The notes under the pieces: model-generated
Database searches by the model: none
What the model was told of the DNA's origin: nothing
Seen by the model: only the letters and a program-made list of their open reading frames with translations
Assembly: GCF_000315915.1 (NCBI RefSeq)
Contig: NC_020186.1
Span: 2,108,001-2,172,000, forward strand
Reading direction: 5' to 3'
From: Henningerozyma blattae CBS 6284
Taxonomy: Eukaryota; Ascomycota; Saccharomycetes; Saccharomycetales; Saccharomycetaceae
Length of the DNA: 64,000 nt
Program-made: the position numbers and the translations under genes
In this document: piece after piece, positions 43,082 to 53,951 of the stretch
Numbering within the stretch: position 1 is the stretch's first letter
Layout: the number at the start of each line of letters is the position of its first letter

Positions 43082-43348
43082 AACTATTAATTCTTTTTTA
43101 TTTGTTACAATTGTTAATTCTACATTTTAAAACACTAAGCATCTGAACTTTAACCTTCTTGCCCATATTATATTCTCTTACTCATGATCACACATTTTGA
43201 TGATTCAATTTTTTCCTTTAGAAACCAATTATAGAAAAAACTAATAAAATAGAGTTATTAATTATGAACTTCCTTGAATATGTATATATTTTTTGATTTA
43301 AATATGTATACTAACTAAAATTTAAATAATGCATGAGATAATATAAGA

Positions 43349-44362
43349 TCATTTCTGATATAATTCCAAAATATCACGGTAGAAAATAATCGGTAGGTTT
43401 ATCTTTTTTTCCTTGAAATATTGTACTAGTTTTGGCAAAGTACATCGTTCATATGATTCAACAGAAGCTACAGCTCTAATCGCTTGTTCTCTCGTAATAT
43501 TTGGCCTCAACCCATACTTTGTTGGATTTTTTTTTACATCTTCAATTTTATCGATAATTATTTTTCTTTGTCTAAATTTTCTTGTCCAATTTGGATCACG
43601 CCTCCAAGTTGGACCATATTTGTATTCCATATACATTAGCGACGGCCTACCGGCGAAGCCCTGGTAATATTCTTTAGCAACTTCATATACAGTGCATACG
43701 CTTATATTAATTTTGGCAAGTTTGAAATCTCTGTCCCTTTGATAGTTTGGATTGTTAATATCAAAGTCTTCTTCATCTTCTAGTTTGACCCTTTTATTTA
43801 GAATTATTTCAGTACGATCAATATCTTTCAATCGTTCAGTCTCATCTCTTCGCGAACTGTCATGATTAATTACATTGTGTGAGAATAAACTAAATTCGTC
43901 AATATGCACATTCTGTAACGAGATAGAACGAGCTGTATTTCTTAAAGTAGGTACTACATTAGTACCCTCATTTGTGATGCTTTGAATTTCTTGCAAAATA
44001 TATGTCATATTTTTTATTGATTTGTTCCATTTTGATAAAGTGTCATGCCGTTTTTTAATTTTAATAAAGTCATGTAAGTACTCTTCTTCACAGTGTCTCT
44101 GTAGATGTTCTATGCCGACTTTAAGATTTGAATTCTGGTCTTGTATGCTTGCTAGTAATTTAAGAATTTCATCTGTTCGATTTTTCTCAATTGTATTTGA
44201 GCCTGTCTTACGACTAGCTCCAGAAATATTTTCCAAAACAGAACTTTTTCCAAGTGTCGTTGTTGTCAGAGGTGTGTTATTCCCATTACTACTTTTATTA
44301 TTTGTATTGTTTTCTGGGGAATCAATAGGGGTAGAGTGGGAGGCTGTGCTTCCTTCATTCAT
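43349..44362 (-). CDS. EUC1: GCR1_C-domain transcription factor Euc1
   Basis: Euc1 (YMR111C) binds DNA and nucleates ubiquitin hotspots subject to the SUMO-targeted ligase Slx5/Slx8. The C-terminal third holds the Gcr1/Msn1/Hot1-type DNA-binding domain (VYEVAKEYYQGFAGRPSLM, KYGPTWRRDPNWTRKFRQRK). A short coiled coil with LLASIQDQNSNLKVGIEHLQ lies near the N-terminus. The frame is open from 44437, but the first 25 codons are hydrophobic and unlike a nuclear factor. I place the start at Met26 (44362, MNEGSTASHS), giving 337 residues against 462 in S. cerevisiae. It stands next to MED11 in the S. cerevisiae order. Confidence 0.88.
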   Translation of the reverse strand: MNEGSTASHSTPIDSPENNTNNKSSNGNNTPLTTTTLGKSSVLENISGASRKTGSNTIEKNRTDEILKLLASIQDQNSNLKVGIEHLQRHCEEEYLHDFIKIKKRHDTLSKWNKSIKNMTYILQEIQSITNEGTNVVPTLRNTARSISLQNVHIDEFSLFSHNVINHDSSRRDETERLKDIDRTEIILNKRVKLEDEEDFDINNPNYQRDRDFKLAKINISVCTVYEVAKEYYQGFAGRPSLMYMEYKYGPTWRRDPNWTRKFRQRKIIIDKIEDVKKNPTKYGLRPNITREQAIRAVASVESYERCTLPKLVQYFKEKKINLPIIFYRDILELYQK

Positions 44363-44665
44363 TGCCTCAGTAAATATGCCTAACCAGAAGAAAAGTATAC
44401 TACTTGACACTTCAAAAAATATGGCAACAGTTAGCAAAATTTACAAATATAATTAAGTTCGGTTGGTTTGGTTAAAGCATAATGACGACGCTGGAGGATA
44501 ATTTGACACAGTTAAACTAAAGTTTTAATAAATAGTTTCCGGGAGCGGTTTTCAGAATTTTTCAAAAAAAAAAACAGATAATATCTGATGTTTAAAAATC
44601 AATGGAGAATAGAATAATAAAATGGTAATGGAAAAAACGCATGGTATTAGGCCTTTGCTGCCTTG

Positions 44666-45028
44666 TTAAGCAGCAAGAGATCCAGTTTCTTTGTTTTCTT
44701 CTAGTACTTCCTCCAAAAGAGATAATTGTTCGCGTAGCTTATCATCGTCTTGACCCAAAGCTTTCTTTTTAACAACAATAGGTAATAGAGTAGTCCCAAT
44801 ATTTTCGTCTAGAACACGTAATTCTTCGTGTAATTGACGTGAAATTTCTTGCAGATCAGCATAAAAGTTTTTTATATTTTGCTGGAAAGTTGGTTTCAAG
44901 CTTTCGTTTCCTCGCTTCAATTCACTAAAAGTGGTAACAACTTCAGCAGCACGGTCAGTCATAGCACAAAGACGAGCATCTATGGCATTCAAAGATTCTA
45001 AACGTTCCTGAACATTTTTTGGCTGCAT
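44666..45028 (-). CDS. MED11: Mediator head subunit Med11
   Basis: Med11 pairs with Med22 in the Mediator head and helps TFIIH recruitment. The 120-residue helical protein aligns along its length with the yeast one: MQPKNVQERLESLNAIDARL, FSELKRGNESLKP, VLDENIGTTLLPIVVKKKALGQDDDKL. It lies between EUC1 and YMR114C, as in S. cerevisiae, where FOL3 (YMR113W) intervenes; FOL3 is missing here. Confidence 0.95.
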   Translation of the reverse strand: MQPKNVQERLESLNAIDARLCAMTDRAAEVVTTFSELKRGNESLKPTFQQNIKNFYADLQEISRQLHEELRVLDENIGTTLLPIVVKKKALGQDDDKLREQLSLLEEVLEENKETGSLAA

Positions 45029-45307
45029 TTTAATGATGATTCTGGTTTGTTTAATATAGTATGATTTTATTCGATGTAATCCGTCAAGAAAACAGAAGAT
45101 GTGTAGAGTTGCCTTTTTAAAGAAAGCGTTTCGGAATTCTCTTTGATAGCTGGAACAATATTTTTTTTAAAAGTGAAAAAAATACAAGAATGAAATAAAC
45201 TTTACATTTTCAAATTATTGTTTTACGGAATCATTGTTTTATTTTAGATCTAGCTAGAGCTTATTACAATTTGGATTATTTCTATAGATAGAATGAACGA
45301 AGTCCCT

Positions 45308-46378
45308 CTAATTTCCTTTTTTAGCTACTTTTCTTGGCTGAGCTGCCAACATATCTAAAATAGATCTCTTCTTTGTTTTCTTATCATATTTAGGTTCAAA
45401 TTCCCCATTGGATACTTCTTTTTTAATATTTTGTTTCGTCGGAACCTGACATGACGCCTCAATATTTGGATTGTTGGCCTTATATCCATATGGTATATCA
45501 TTATTATCTTCCTGTTTCATTTCTTTCTTAATACCATTATAACCTTTTCCAACTTTTTTCTCTTGTTTTAATATAAATTTTGATATGTCTTGTTTCAGAA
45601 TTGGCTTTATCAAATAGGATCCATTATTAGTAGTTTTTCCCACATCTTTAGAAACTTGATAACATTCTAACAGATTTTCATTAAACCTAGCTGTTAGACA
45701 TTCAGTTAATTCACCCTTACTCCACGTAATTTTCTTTTTGTCCAACCAAGTATTCCACTCCTCAGTATTTGGTTCTAGAATGACTGGCATTCGTTCATGA
45801 AGCCATGCTAACTCCTTGGGAGCCTTGGAGGTAACGATAGTAAATGTATATAGATGTAAATCCTCAATATAATCATACATTCCAGCAAGAAATAATAAAT
45901 TTTTGCCTGTATTTGTAATGTAGAATGGTGTTTTAGTCTTATTGGCTGTCTTCCATTCATAATAGCCACTGATTGGAATCACACATCTTTTTTTTTTACA
46001 ACATTGGCTCCACATCTTACTTTCTAGAAGACTTTCCACCCTAGCATTGAATGTGCTATAAGATTTGAAGTTGCTTGGATCTTTAGACCAATAAGGGATT
46101 AAACCCCATTTCATATACTTCACAGTTTTATGGTGATACACTGCAGACATATTTGTTGGGGATACATTATATGAAGGCTGAAAGGTATAGCCATTTGCAA
46201 ACGACTGCATATTTGATTTATTAGTTATCTGAGGTGATGTAGAATTATTTTCGGTAGAAATATTCGTAGTATCATTAGATACATTTTCAGAATCTCTTTC
46301 TTGAGTCGGTATGTGCATGGTATTTAACTGCTCAAATAATTCCTCCGTAGAGTATTCTAATGCAAAACGTCCACACAT
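45308..46378 (-). CDS. SRAP-domain protein (HMCES orthologue, YMR114C)
   Basis: HMCES/YedK-type SRAP proteins form a stable thiazolidine crosslink with abasic sites in single-stranded DNA. The catalytic Cys2 follows the initiator Met (MCGRFALEYS). WGLIPYWSK, FNARVESL (active-site Asn), CVIPISGYYEWK (Glu) and HERMPVILEP (His) complete the active site. The 356-residue length matches YMR114C (368). The C-terminal third (about 240-356) is Lys-rich and disordered, with an RSILDMLAAQ motif near the end. The upstream divergent promoter with MGR3 contains a 9 bp tandem repeat. Confidence 0.94.
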   Translation of the reverse strand: MCGRFALEYSTEELFEQLNTMHIPTQERDSENVSNDTTNISTENNSTSPQITNKSNMQSFANGYTFQPSYNVSPTNMSAVYHHKTVKYMKWGLIPYWSKDPSNFKSYSTFNARVESLLESKMWSQCCKKKRCVIPISGYYEWKTANKTKTPFYITNTGKNLLFLAGMYDYIEDLHLYTFTIVTSKAPKELAWLHERMPVILEPNTEEWNTWLDKKKITWSKGELTECLTARFNENLLECYQVSKDVGKTTNNGSYLIKPILKQDISKFILKQEKKVGKGYNGIKKEMKQEDNNDIPYGYKANNPNIEASCQVPTKQNIKKEVSNGEFEPKYDKKTKKRSILDMLAAQPRKVAKKGN

Positions 46379-46410
46379 TTTGTATTTTATTTATAAATGA
46401 ATTGTAAATA

Positions 46411-46483
46411 ATTAAAATAATTAAGATAATTAAGATAATTAAGATAATTAAGATAATTAAGATAATTAAGATAATTAAGATAA
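46411..46483. repeat. TTAAGATAA 9 bp tandem repeat
   Basis: About eight copies lie in the 320 bp divergent promoter of the YMR114C and MGR3 genes, 33-105 bp upstream of the YMR114C ATG. Confidence 0.85.
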
Positions 46484-46698
46484 TTTTCGATATATTTAAT
46501 GAATAATTTTGTTTCTTTCTTAAGCCTTATCTTTTTAATAATGTTATATTCACTCTTTCGGACTTTCAATACTCTTCATAAGATTAATAAACCATTAAAA
46601 TCTTAAAAAAAAGAACTAATATTTTCAATACTAAAATAATTTCGTTATTATTAAAGATTAAAATCAACTAAACTAATAGGGAAAGGATAAAAAATTAA

Positions 46699-48099
46699 AT
46701 GATGAATGTTCTAAGAACTAGAATGATTTTACCATACTTTAAGGGTAGCGGGCTGTTATCGGGATGCTCTCTAAGAACAAATTCTATTACTTCTCGATAT
46801 ATCAGTAAAATAAGCACCTTTGGATATGATACTATTACAAGCAAGCGTTTATATTCAATTCAGAAGACACAAGAAGAAGCATATAATGAACAGACTAAAA
46901 ATCGTAAAATACAAGATGTAGTACTAACCCTATGTGGAATTTCAGCGCTGAGTTTTCTAATTTGGTGGGTTTATTGGCCTCATCACACATTTCCAACTCA
47001 TATAGCAAAAATATTACGAAAAGGATTAAGGGAAGAAATGAATAAAGAGAAGCCAAACTATCTCAAAGCTTTAGAATATTATAACCAAGCATTAAAATTG
47101 TGTGACGAGAATGACATGAATAGATTAGCAAACGAATATACCGGGATAGAAATTAAAATTGGAGAAATGATGGAACTATTAAATATACAAAATGATGCAA
47201 ATAAGTTGTATTTAAACATGCTAGAACGATTTACAGAGGCTATCAATACAGAAAATACTCTAAGTGATGATGAAAGATCTGCATTAATCAAAAAAGACTT
47301 ACAAATACTAGTGAAAGTAAAGGAAAATACAGAGGGTATCCAAGTCTCAAAGTTTTTCTTTTTATTACACTTATTGATGGCTCAAAAAGAGCTCATACGC
47401 CGTTTAGAATTAGCAGAAAATAAAAAAGGAAACACCAACGATGTAGGACAATTTGTAAGTGATATGATCTTGAAGCTCTCAAACCTTGACTGGCTAAGCA
47501 TAACTGAACGGGAAGCTCGTGAAATATGGAATCTCTTTGGTGAAGAATTAATTGTGGCCCGAGAGATTTATACAGATTACAGTTTAGAACAGAAAGACTA
47601 TACTACAGCAATTAATCTAAAATTAACAAATATTCAATGGATGCATAATGCAGGAATTCACCCCTCTAAAATTCTTTTAGCACAAGCAAACTTGGCCTCT
47701 ATCTTGTATCTACAAATGGAACAGTTTGAAGCACAGATATATGCCTTGACAAAAAATGCTAACCAAAGTCAAAACAGTAATCAAAACGAGACGCTAGAAA
47801 ATATTGTTAAAAGTAGAGATATTTGCTTAGAATTAGCAGAAAATTATTATAATAGTATTATTAGAGTTATACCCTTTGATGCAAACTCCAAAAATACAAC
47901 TTTAGAACAAATTGATATTACTACTGCACAAGCATTAACATTGTCAATCTATGGCTTAGGGGTTGTTAATTTACAAAAAAATAATCAAACAATGGCTAAA
48001 CAATATTTAGATCAGTCACTTTGTTTAGCAAAGGATATGAATTTTGATAGTTTAAGTTCAGAAATTGAACGAGAGCTTTCTAAAATTGCATCCCGTTAA
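46699..48099 (+). CDS. MGR3: i-AAA protease adaptor Mgr3
   Basis: Mgr3 sits in the mitochondrial inner membrane and, with Mgr1, presents substrates to the Yme1 i-AAA protease. The 466-residue protein (S. cerevisiae 501) has a basic, Ser-rich presequence (1-50) and one membrane segment at about 74-92 (VVLTLCGISALSFLIWWVYW). TPR-like helical repeats follow (YLKALEYYNQALKLCDEND; later GLGVVNLQKNNQTMAKQYLDQSLCLA). The gene order YMR114C-MGR3-ASC1 is that of S. cerevisiae. The paralogue YKL133C is a less likely identity. Confidence 0.9.
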   Translation: MMNVLRTRMILPYFKGSGLLSGCSLRTNSITSRYISKISTFGYDTITSKRLYSIQKTQEEAYNEQTKNRKIQDVVLTLCGISALSFLIWWVYWPHHTFPTHIAKILRKGLREEMNKEKPNYLKALEYYNQALKLCDENDMNRLANEYTGIEIKIGEMMELLNIQNDANKLYLNMLERFTEAINTENTLSDDERSALIKKDLQILVKVKENTEGIQVSKFFFLLHLLMAQKELIRRLELAENKKGNTNDVGQFVSDMILKLSNLDWLSITEREAREIWNLFGEELIVAREIYTDYSLEQKDYTTAINLKLTNIQWMHNAGIHPSKILLAQANLASILYLQMEQFEAQIYALTKNANQSQNSNQNETLENIVKSRDICLELAENYYNSIIRVIPFDANSKNTTLEQIDITTAQALTLSIYGLGVVNLQKNNQTMAKQYLDQSLCLAKDMNFDSLSSEIERELSKIASR

Positions 48100-48319
48100 T
48101 CTAGAAGATATTAGAAACTACTCAAAAATAAATGTAATTTGGAACTTTAATTGTTTATCTTAGAGATAGGTATGAATGTAAATAGATATAATAATATATA
48201 AATGGAATGTATAATGACGAGTAGAATTTGTTCTTGTTTTATCAGCCGATAACTAGTAATTTAAATAATGAAATAAAAAATTGTACAAATTAGAATATGT
48301 ATAATATTTTAAATCAAAC

Positions 48320-49544
48320 TTAGTTAGCGGACATGACTTGCCAGACTCTGATGACGTTGTCAGTGTAGCCGGCAAACAAAGTTTGACCGTCAGCAGACCA
48401 AGCCAAAGATAATGGGTGTGGTTCAGCAGCCTTGGTGTAACCAGCGAATTCTGGGTTCAAGTTGTCAATGATACCTTGTGGTTCCAAAGAGAAGATCTTG
48501 ATACCAGAAGAGGTAGCAGCAGCTAACCAGTATCTGTTTGGAGAGAAAGCTAAAGCGAAAACTTCATCGTGAGCAGATAAAGTGTATAAAGCTCTCTTTT
48601 GAGCCAAATCCCACATCATAATTTCACCATCCTTACCAGCGGAAGCAATCAAAGAACCATCTGGAGAAGCAACAATGGCGTTAATGTAGTTGTTGTGACC
48701 AATGAAGTCAGCATCAATTTGGAATTGGTTGACGTTCCAGGACTATATCAAAAAAATAATTATTGAAGTATCAGAGATATTTCAGTATTAAAACTTGTTA
48801 GTAAATGATATTCTAATTATTTTAATTCAATCTAAGGCAATTTGAAAATAAACTCATCAGAGATCTTGGTGATAAAAGTATGTCTCATTCGAAGTTTTGA
48901 CGCCCCGTCCGAAGTAGCAAATATAGATAATCATCACATGAGGTAAAAATACTTTCAAATTAGCAAAAAATTTTGTAAATGTTAATGTAAAAAGAAAAAA
49001 ATAGTAAACATACCTTAACGACCTTGTCGGAACCAGCAGAGATGACAGTAACGGTGTCATCTTCTGGCTTGTCATTTGGAGCAACTCTGACTTGGGAAAC
49101 CCAGTCGTTGTGACCCAACATAGTGGCTAAACATTCACCCTTGATGGACCAGACCTTGATGGTCTTATCACGAGAACCAGAGATAATCATGGAAGCCTTT
49201 CTGTCAATGGCAACGGACATAACGTCACCCTTGTGACCAACGAATCTTTGGAAAGTTTCACCAGTGGAAACATCCCATAATCTGATAGTCTTATCCCAAG
49301 AAGCAGATAAAGCGTAGGCACCATCGGCGGTTAAAGCACAGTCTTGGACAATGTGAGAGTGACCTTTGAAAGATCTGACTGGGACACCGTATTGTTGGTC
49401 ATCACCAGTTAATTTCCAGGAGATCAAAGTCTTATCACGGGAAGCGGACAACAATAAGTTTGGTTGACCAGCAGAAGTGGCTAAGGAAGTAACCCAACCG
49501 TTGTGACCTTCTAAAGTACCTCTTAAAACTAAAACTTCAGACAT
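48320..49544 (-). CDS. ASC1: Asc1/RACK1, 40S ribosomal WD40 protein (one intron)
   Basis: Asc1 is the RACK1 orthologue on the head of the 40S subunit, acting in translation control, stalled-ribosome quality control and G-beta-like signalling. Exon 1 runs 49544-49014 (177 codons) and exon 2 runs 48742-48320 (140 codons plus stop). The intron (271 bp, 49013-48743) begins GTATGT, has TACTAAC at 48797-48803 (minus strand) and ends TATAG. Splicing gives DKVVK-SWNVNQF, matching the S. cerevisiae junction, and 317 residues in seven WD repeats. The start is ATG 49544-49542 ([13 protein letters not shown]), not the upstream in-frame Met at 49592. The strong codon bias fits a ribosomal protein. The intron carries snR24. 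Confidence 0.97.
48853..48942 (-). ncRNA. snR24: C/D box snoRNA snR24 in the ASC1 intron
   Basis: On the minus strand, terminal stem CTCAT / ATGAG encloses C box GTGATGA (48931-48937) and D box CTGA (48857-48860). The internal segments TTTGCTACTTC, AATGAGACATAC and ATCACCAAGATCT match S. cerevisiae snR24, which guides 2'-O-methylation of 25S rRNA and also lies in the ASC1 intron. The length is 90 nt (89 in S. cerevisiae). It is released from the spliced intron. The central guide-free part has diverged. Confidence 0.93.
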
Positions 49545-51098
49545 TGTTGATAAACTCTTTTTGGTTATTTTTTTATTTAACAAAAGAGACAAAGAAAATA
49601 TATAAGAACTGTTTTATAACTATAAAAAAAATTATTACTTATATATGAAAACTTTTCATGGCAAATGAAAAAACTACTTTCAAGTGAAACTTTTCAAATT
49701 TTTAAAAAATTTTCTCGATGCGTTTCTTCAACTTCCGGACCAGAAATTTCGCAAGCGCTTTTAAGAAATGCCGTACCACTGTGTGAAAATCTCGGTCCGT
49801 GAAATTCTCAACTTAGTTGCAAAAAACAATAGGGCATAAATTCTTCAAAAATAATCACGTGTGTCCTCTAGGGTATTTTCTTAGAAACAATAAAGCCTCT
49901 GTATTAATCCAAAAGATATTAGAGATAGATCTAATATCGAATGGATATATTTACGTTCGAAACTGATACAATACACTGTTGTCCTTGTGTTTTATGATGC
50001 AATTCATCAATATGGTAAGCTAAATTAGTATGTGGCTTATAGTTATGGCAGGGTACCAAAATTAATGCTTGAATTACCTCAGCTCAAATAATTTCTGAAC
50101 TATCTTGATGAATTTATAGATTAATGTATTAATTTATATTAATAACAAATCTACTTGCCAGCTAAAACATGTAAGATATATAGAGTTAGATATCAAGCAG
50201 ACAGTAATGGAAATGTATGTACTTACATGACTAATAAAGTTCTCTATACCTAGTCTAAAAGCTTCTAGAAACGGATTATAATGGAATTATTGGAAGGGGT
50301 TTGTATTATAAAGTAAAATTATTTCTTCAAATAGTAAAAATTATTAGTAAACGAAGTAATCAGTTAATAATAAGGTTTTTTTCAGTATGATAGAATATAT
50401 ACACTTAGAGATTCATATCTCTATAATAACTAATAATAAAAATTCTTTACTTAAATACTTAGCATTTAGCAAAAACATAACAATGTAATTTCTCTCAACA
50501 ATTATATGATAATATTAAAGTTTTTAAAAGGTAAAACTTTATTAGATCTTTGTAATCTTATCTACTTGCATACAGTCTTTTTAAAATAGTGTAGTGTTAT
50601 TTCGCGTATGTTGTCGTTTTTCGCCGTGTTTTGTGACAAAGCCTTAATTGTCCGAAGATACTGAAATCGAATGTCAATTATTTATAGATTTCATGAAAAA
50701 AATAGGACAAAGAGCATTGAGGTAAAATAACAATTCAATTGTGTGTCAGATAACTATACAACCATTTACGAAGTCGTAATACTACTTCTCTACTCAATTA
50801 AGGTCTATTTTATATATATTGAGATATATATATATGAATCTAACATATCTCCGTTTTATTGATTGCCTACTTTGAGTTATTGATCTGACTAAATTTTATT
50901 CTAGAATTTCTTTATTGATTTTAACATTAACCCATTACTTTTAATAATACAGTTGTTGTTTTTTCTTTGAATTCTACTTAAGAAAATAAAAGCAAATAAA
51001 CAAATTAACAAACAGAATATAAGGTGCTATTAGAAATTATTTATATCTTTACTTAATATTCCTACCGGTTAATAACAACATAGAAGTGTATATCAAAA
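49545..51098. other. ASC1-APL2 divergent intergenic region
   Basis: About 1.55 kb, AT-rich. A CACGTG box (49856-49861) and a small GC patch (49720-49800) lie in the ASC1 promoter. In S. cerevisiae XIII SPC24 follows ASC1; it is absent here. No gene is seen. Confidence 0.55.
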
Positions 51099-53228
51099 AT
51101 GCCTCCATTAGATAAAAAAATCAAGAAATTTCTGAAAGATTCAGTAAGAATAGCTCCGAAAATATCTAGTAAAGGTGAATTAACTGAACTTAGAACGGGC
51201 TTGGTATCACCATATCCACAAACGAGAAAAGATGCCATTAAAAAAACTATTCAACAGATGACTGTTGGTAAGGATGTGTCATCATTATTCCCTGATGTAT
51301 TAAAGAACATTGCAACAAATGACGTCGAGCAAAAAAAATTAGTTTATCTCTACGTAATGAATTATGCGGAAACCCATCCAGAATTGTGTATTTTGGCAGT
51401 TAATACATTTGTAACCGATTCTGAAGATCCAAATCCTTTAATTCGTTGTATGGCAGTTCGAACAATGTCAATGATCCGAGTAGATAAGATTTTAGATTAT
51501 CTGGAAACTCCTTTACGTCGAACTTTACAAGATGACAATCCTTATGTTAGAAAAACAGCCGTCATTTGTGTTGCCAAAGTTTTTCAATTAGATAAACAAT
51601 TATGCTTAAATTTAGGTGTATTAACAGATTTGGTTTCAGCGTTAGAAGATCCAAACCCTGTCGTAGTAGCGAATACAATTGCCTCTTTAACTGAAATATA
51701 TGCCATGGATAGTACTGTAATTAATTTAAACGATTTAATTCAATCTCATGTTTCAAAATTCTTATTGGCATTAAATGAATGTACTGAATGGGCAAGAATT
51801 ACAATTTTAACTGTATTATCAAAATATAGTGCTAAAGACTCGATTGAAGCCCAAGATATTATAGATAGAGTCACAGCTCATTTGCAGCATGTTAATCCTG
51901 CAGTCGTATTAGCGACAGTGAAAGTAATAATCATTAATTTAGATTTAACTAAGCCTCAGATCAATGATCCAGTAATGAAAAAATTGTCATCTGCTATGAT
52001 TTCTATCATGTCTACACCACCTGAGATTCAATTCATCGCATTAAAAAATATCAGAATTATATTAGAAAAATATCCAGAATTATTAACAAAGGAAACTCGA
52101 ATTTTCTTCGTAAAATTTAATGATCCATTATATGTAAAATTGGAAAAAATTGAAATTTTAGTTAGACTGGTTGATGCTTCAAATATTAAACAATGTACTA
52201 TACTATTAAATGAATTGAAAGAATATACAAGAGAATTTGAACCTGAATTTGTTTCAAAAGCAATCCAAGCTCTATCACAATTAGCCATTAAATATTCCAA
52301 AGAAAGTTTCTGTAATAAAGTTTTAGATATTTTACTAGAATTATTAGAAAGGCAAGATACGTTTAAGGATGATTGCTGTATTGCAATCTCCAATTTGTTA
52401 AGACACTGTCCAACAAGTACCCAAATGGTTACACAAGCATGTGGGTTATTAAATACTTGGGTTGAACCGGAATTAATTTTAAATAGAGATGAAGCCAAAT
52501 GTAATTATGTTTGGCTACTTGGCCAGTACCCTGATAAATTTAGTTCACTTGAAGAAAGAATACTAGGATTCGTAGAAAATTTTAGACAAGAGGACCCTTT
52601 AACTCAAACTGCGGTATTAGCAACTATTGTTCGATTACACACAAGATTGCCTGGCACAATTTTACAAACAATCTTAGAATTAGCTACTAAAGAGACGATC
52701 GTGATAGATATTAGAGATATGGCAATGATGTATTGGAGATGCTTATCAATTCCAGGCGGAGATGAATTAGTTCAGCAACTTTGTAATACTGCTCCTCCTG
52801 CAATTGACAATATACTTGATACATTTCCACCAGAAATATTAAAAAAATTGATCCAAGAACTTGCCACTATAAGCTCTATAACATTTAGACCACAAGCAAC
52901 AAATGCAAAGAAATATGTTAGACCTGAGACAGTAGTTAAAGGTAAGAAATTAGATGAGTTGAAGAACATTGCTAAAAATGAAATCGTAAAGAATGATGAA
53001 GTTTTGTTGGACTTTGGTGATGATGCTACTGAAGAGAATAATAAAAATACAACTACACTAGATGATCTTGATGATTTATTCAATTTCGGCACTGTACTAC
53101 CTAAAGAATCAAATAGCGGGACTAATCTTGAGTCTGACTTTAACAAACTAGGCATTAATGGAGGTAGGCAGGATACAAACACTACTTCAACTAGTACAAC
53201 TACTCAAGACTTAATGGATCTATTTTAG
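51099..53228 (+). CDS. APL2: Beta-adaptin of the AP-1 clathrin adaptor
   Basis: Apl2 is the beta1 large chain of AP-1, which sorts cargo between trans-Golgi and endosomes. The 709-residue protein (S. cerevisiae 726) is an alpha-solenoid trunk starting near residue 10 with KKFLKDSVRIAPKISSKGELTEL-type N-terminal sequence, then HEAT-like blocks such as NPLIRCMAVRTMS and DDNPYVRKTAVICV. The hinge carries a clathrin box LLDFG near residue 640 and a terminal LMDLF. No appendage domain follows, as in yeast beta1. It continues the chr XI order (YKL135C) on a track otherwise carrying chr XIII genes to its left. Confidence 0.95.
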   Translation: MPPLDKKIKKFLKDSVRIAPKISSKGELTELRTGLVSPYPQTRKDAIKKTIQQMTVGKDVSSLFPDVLKNIATNDVEQKKLVYLYVMNYAETHPELCILAVNTFVTDSEDPNPLIRCMAVRTMSMIRVDKILDYLETPLRRTLQDDNPYVRKTAVICVAKVFQLDKQLCLNLGVLTDLVSALEDPNPVVVANTIASLTEIYAMDSTVINLNDLIQSHVSKFLLALNECTEWARITILTVLSKYSAKDSIEAQDIIDRVTAHLQHVNPAVVLATVKVIIINLDLTKPQINDPVMKKLSSAMISIMSTPPEIQFIALKNIRIILEKYPELLTKETRIFFVKFNDPLYVKLEKIEILVRLVDASNIKQCTILLNELKEYTREFEPEFVSKAIQALSQLAIKYSKESFCNKVLDILLELLERQDTFKDDCCIAISNLLRHCPTSTQMVTQACGLLNTWVEPELILNRDEAKCNYVWLLGQYPDKFSSLEERILGFVENFRQEDPLTQTAVLATIVRLHTRLPGTILQTILELATKETIVIDIRDMAMMYWRCLSIPGGDELVQQLCNTAPPAIDNILDTFPPEILKKLIQELATISSITFRPQATNAKKYVRPETVVKGKKLDELKNIAKNEIVKNDEVLLDFGDDATEENNKNTTTLDDLDDLFNFGTVLPKESNSGTNLESDFNKLGINGGRQDTNTTSTSTTTQDLMDLF

Positions 53229-53624
53229 TTTGAGCATTTAACTATAAAATACTTATACATTACATTATATTATATATTATTACATGAACAAAGATCATCT
53301 GCATATGTACTTAAGTTACAATAACATTGTTAATATTTATAATTCGTTTTGTTTTTGTATTATTTTCGAAGATGGGGTGTCGTAATCATTCAAGATCCCC
53401 TGAATCTCTTTCTAAAAAAGTAAACTTTCTGATAAAACACTCTATAGTAGATGCTTGTAATTATTAAAAAAAAATAAAATAAAATTTAAGAGTAATTACT
53501 ATAGAAGTTCAATAAAGAAGAGAGTAGAGAAATAATAAATTTTTATGGGATTATATACAGTATGAAGGATTAAAAGTTCATTACGTTACATTGTTATAGA
53601 GTTTTTTTATATATCATTAATAGG
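53229..53624. other. APL2-CMC1 convergent intergenic region
   Basis: AT-rich, no gene seen. Confidence 0.6.
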
Positions 53625-53951
53625 TTAATTTACAGTAGGGTTCGCAGAGTTTGATTTTTTCATATCCAGTTCTAATTTTTGAATTTTTTTTCTAATAATT
53701 TTATCTCTTTCAGCATCTAAGTATTTTGGATCCTTTTGATAAAATAGTAGACATCTACTCATGGCCTCTTTCTGTTTATTGCATGCTGGAAATGCCTTAA
53801 GACCATGCTCTTTTGCACAATTCATCATATCAGCGACAACATCGGCACATTGCTGGTGAGTAAAGTCTTTTAAATTATGTCTTGCTTCTAATTCTTCAGT
53901 TGGTGTTAGTGCCCACACAGGTAACCTAGAACCATTATCATTTGTTGACAT
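53625..53951 (-). CDS. CMC1: Cytochrome oxidase assembly factor Cmc1 (twin CX9C)
   Basis: Cmc1 is an intermembrane-space protein imported by Mia40. It binds copper in vitro and supports assembly of complex IV. The 108-residue product (yeast 111) shows both CX9C motifs, CADVVADMMNC and CNKQKEAMSRC. The N-terminal LPVWALTPTEELEARHNLKDF is typical. A Lys-rich helical C-terminus follows. A CACGTG element lies about 250 bp upstream (54201-54206). Confidence 0.95.
   Translation of the reverse strand: MSTNDNGSRLPVWALTPTEELEARHNLKDFTHQQCADVVADMMNCAKEHGLKAFPACNKQKEAMSRCLLFYQKDPKYLDAERDKIIRKKIQKLELDMKKSNSANPTVN

Noticed and set aside
44363..44437. Hydrophobic N-terminal 25 residues of EUC1 as a signal anchor
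   Set aside because: A nuclear DNA-binding protein should not carry a membrane segment. Met at 44362 gives a typical hydrophilic start.
49545..49592. Upstream in-frame Met for ASC1 ([16 protein letters not shown]...)
   Set aside because: The family starts at [13 protein letters not shown]. The extra 16 residues are translated A/T-rich leader.
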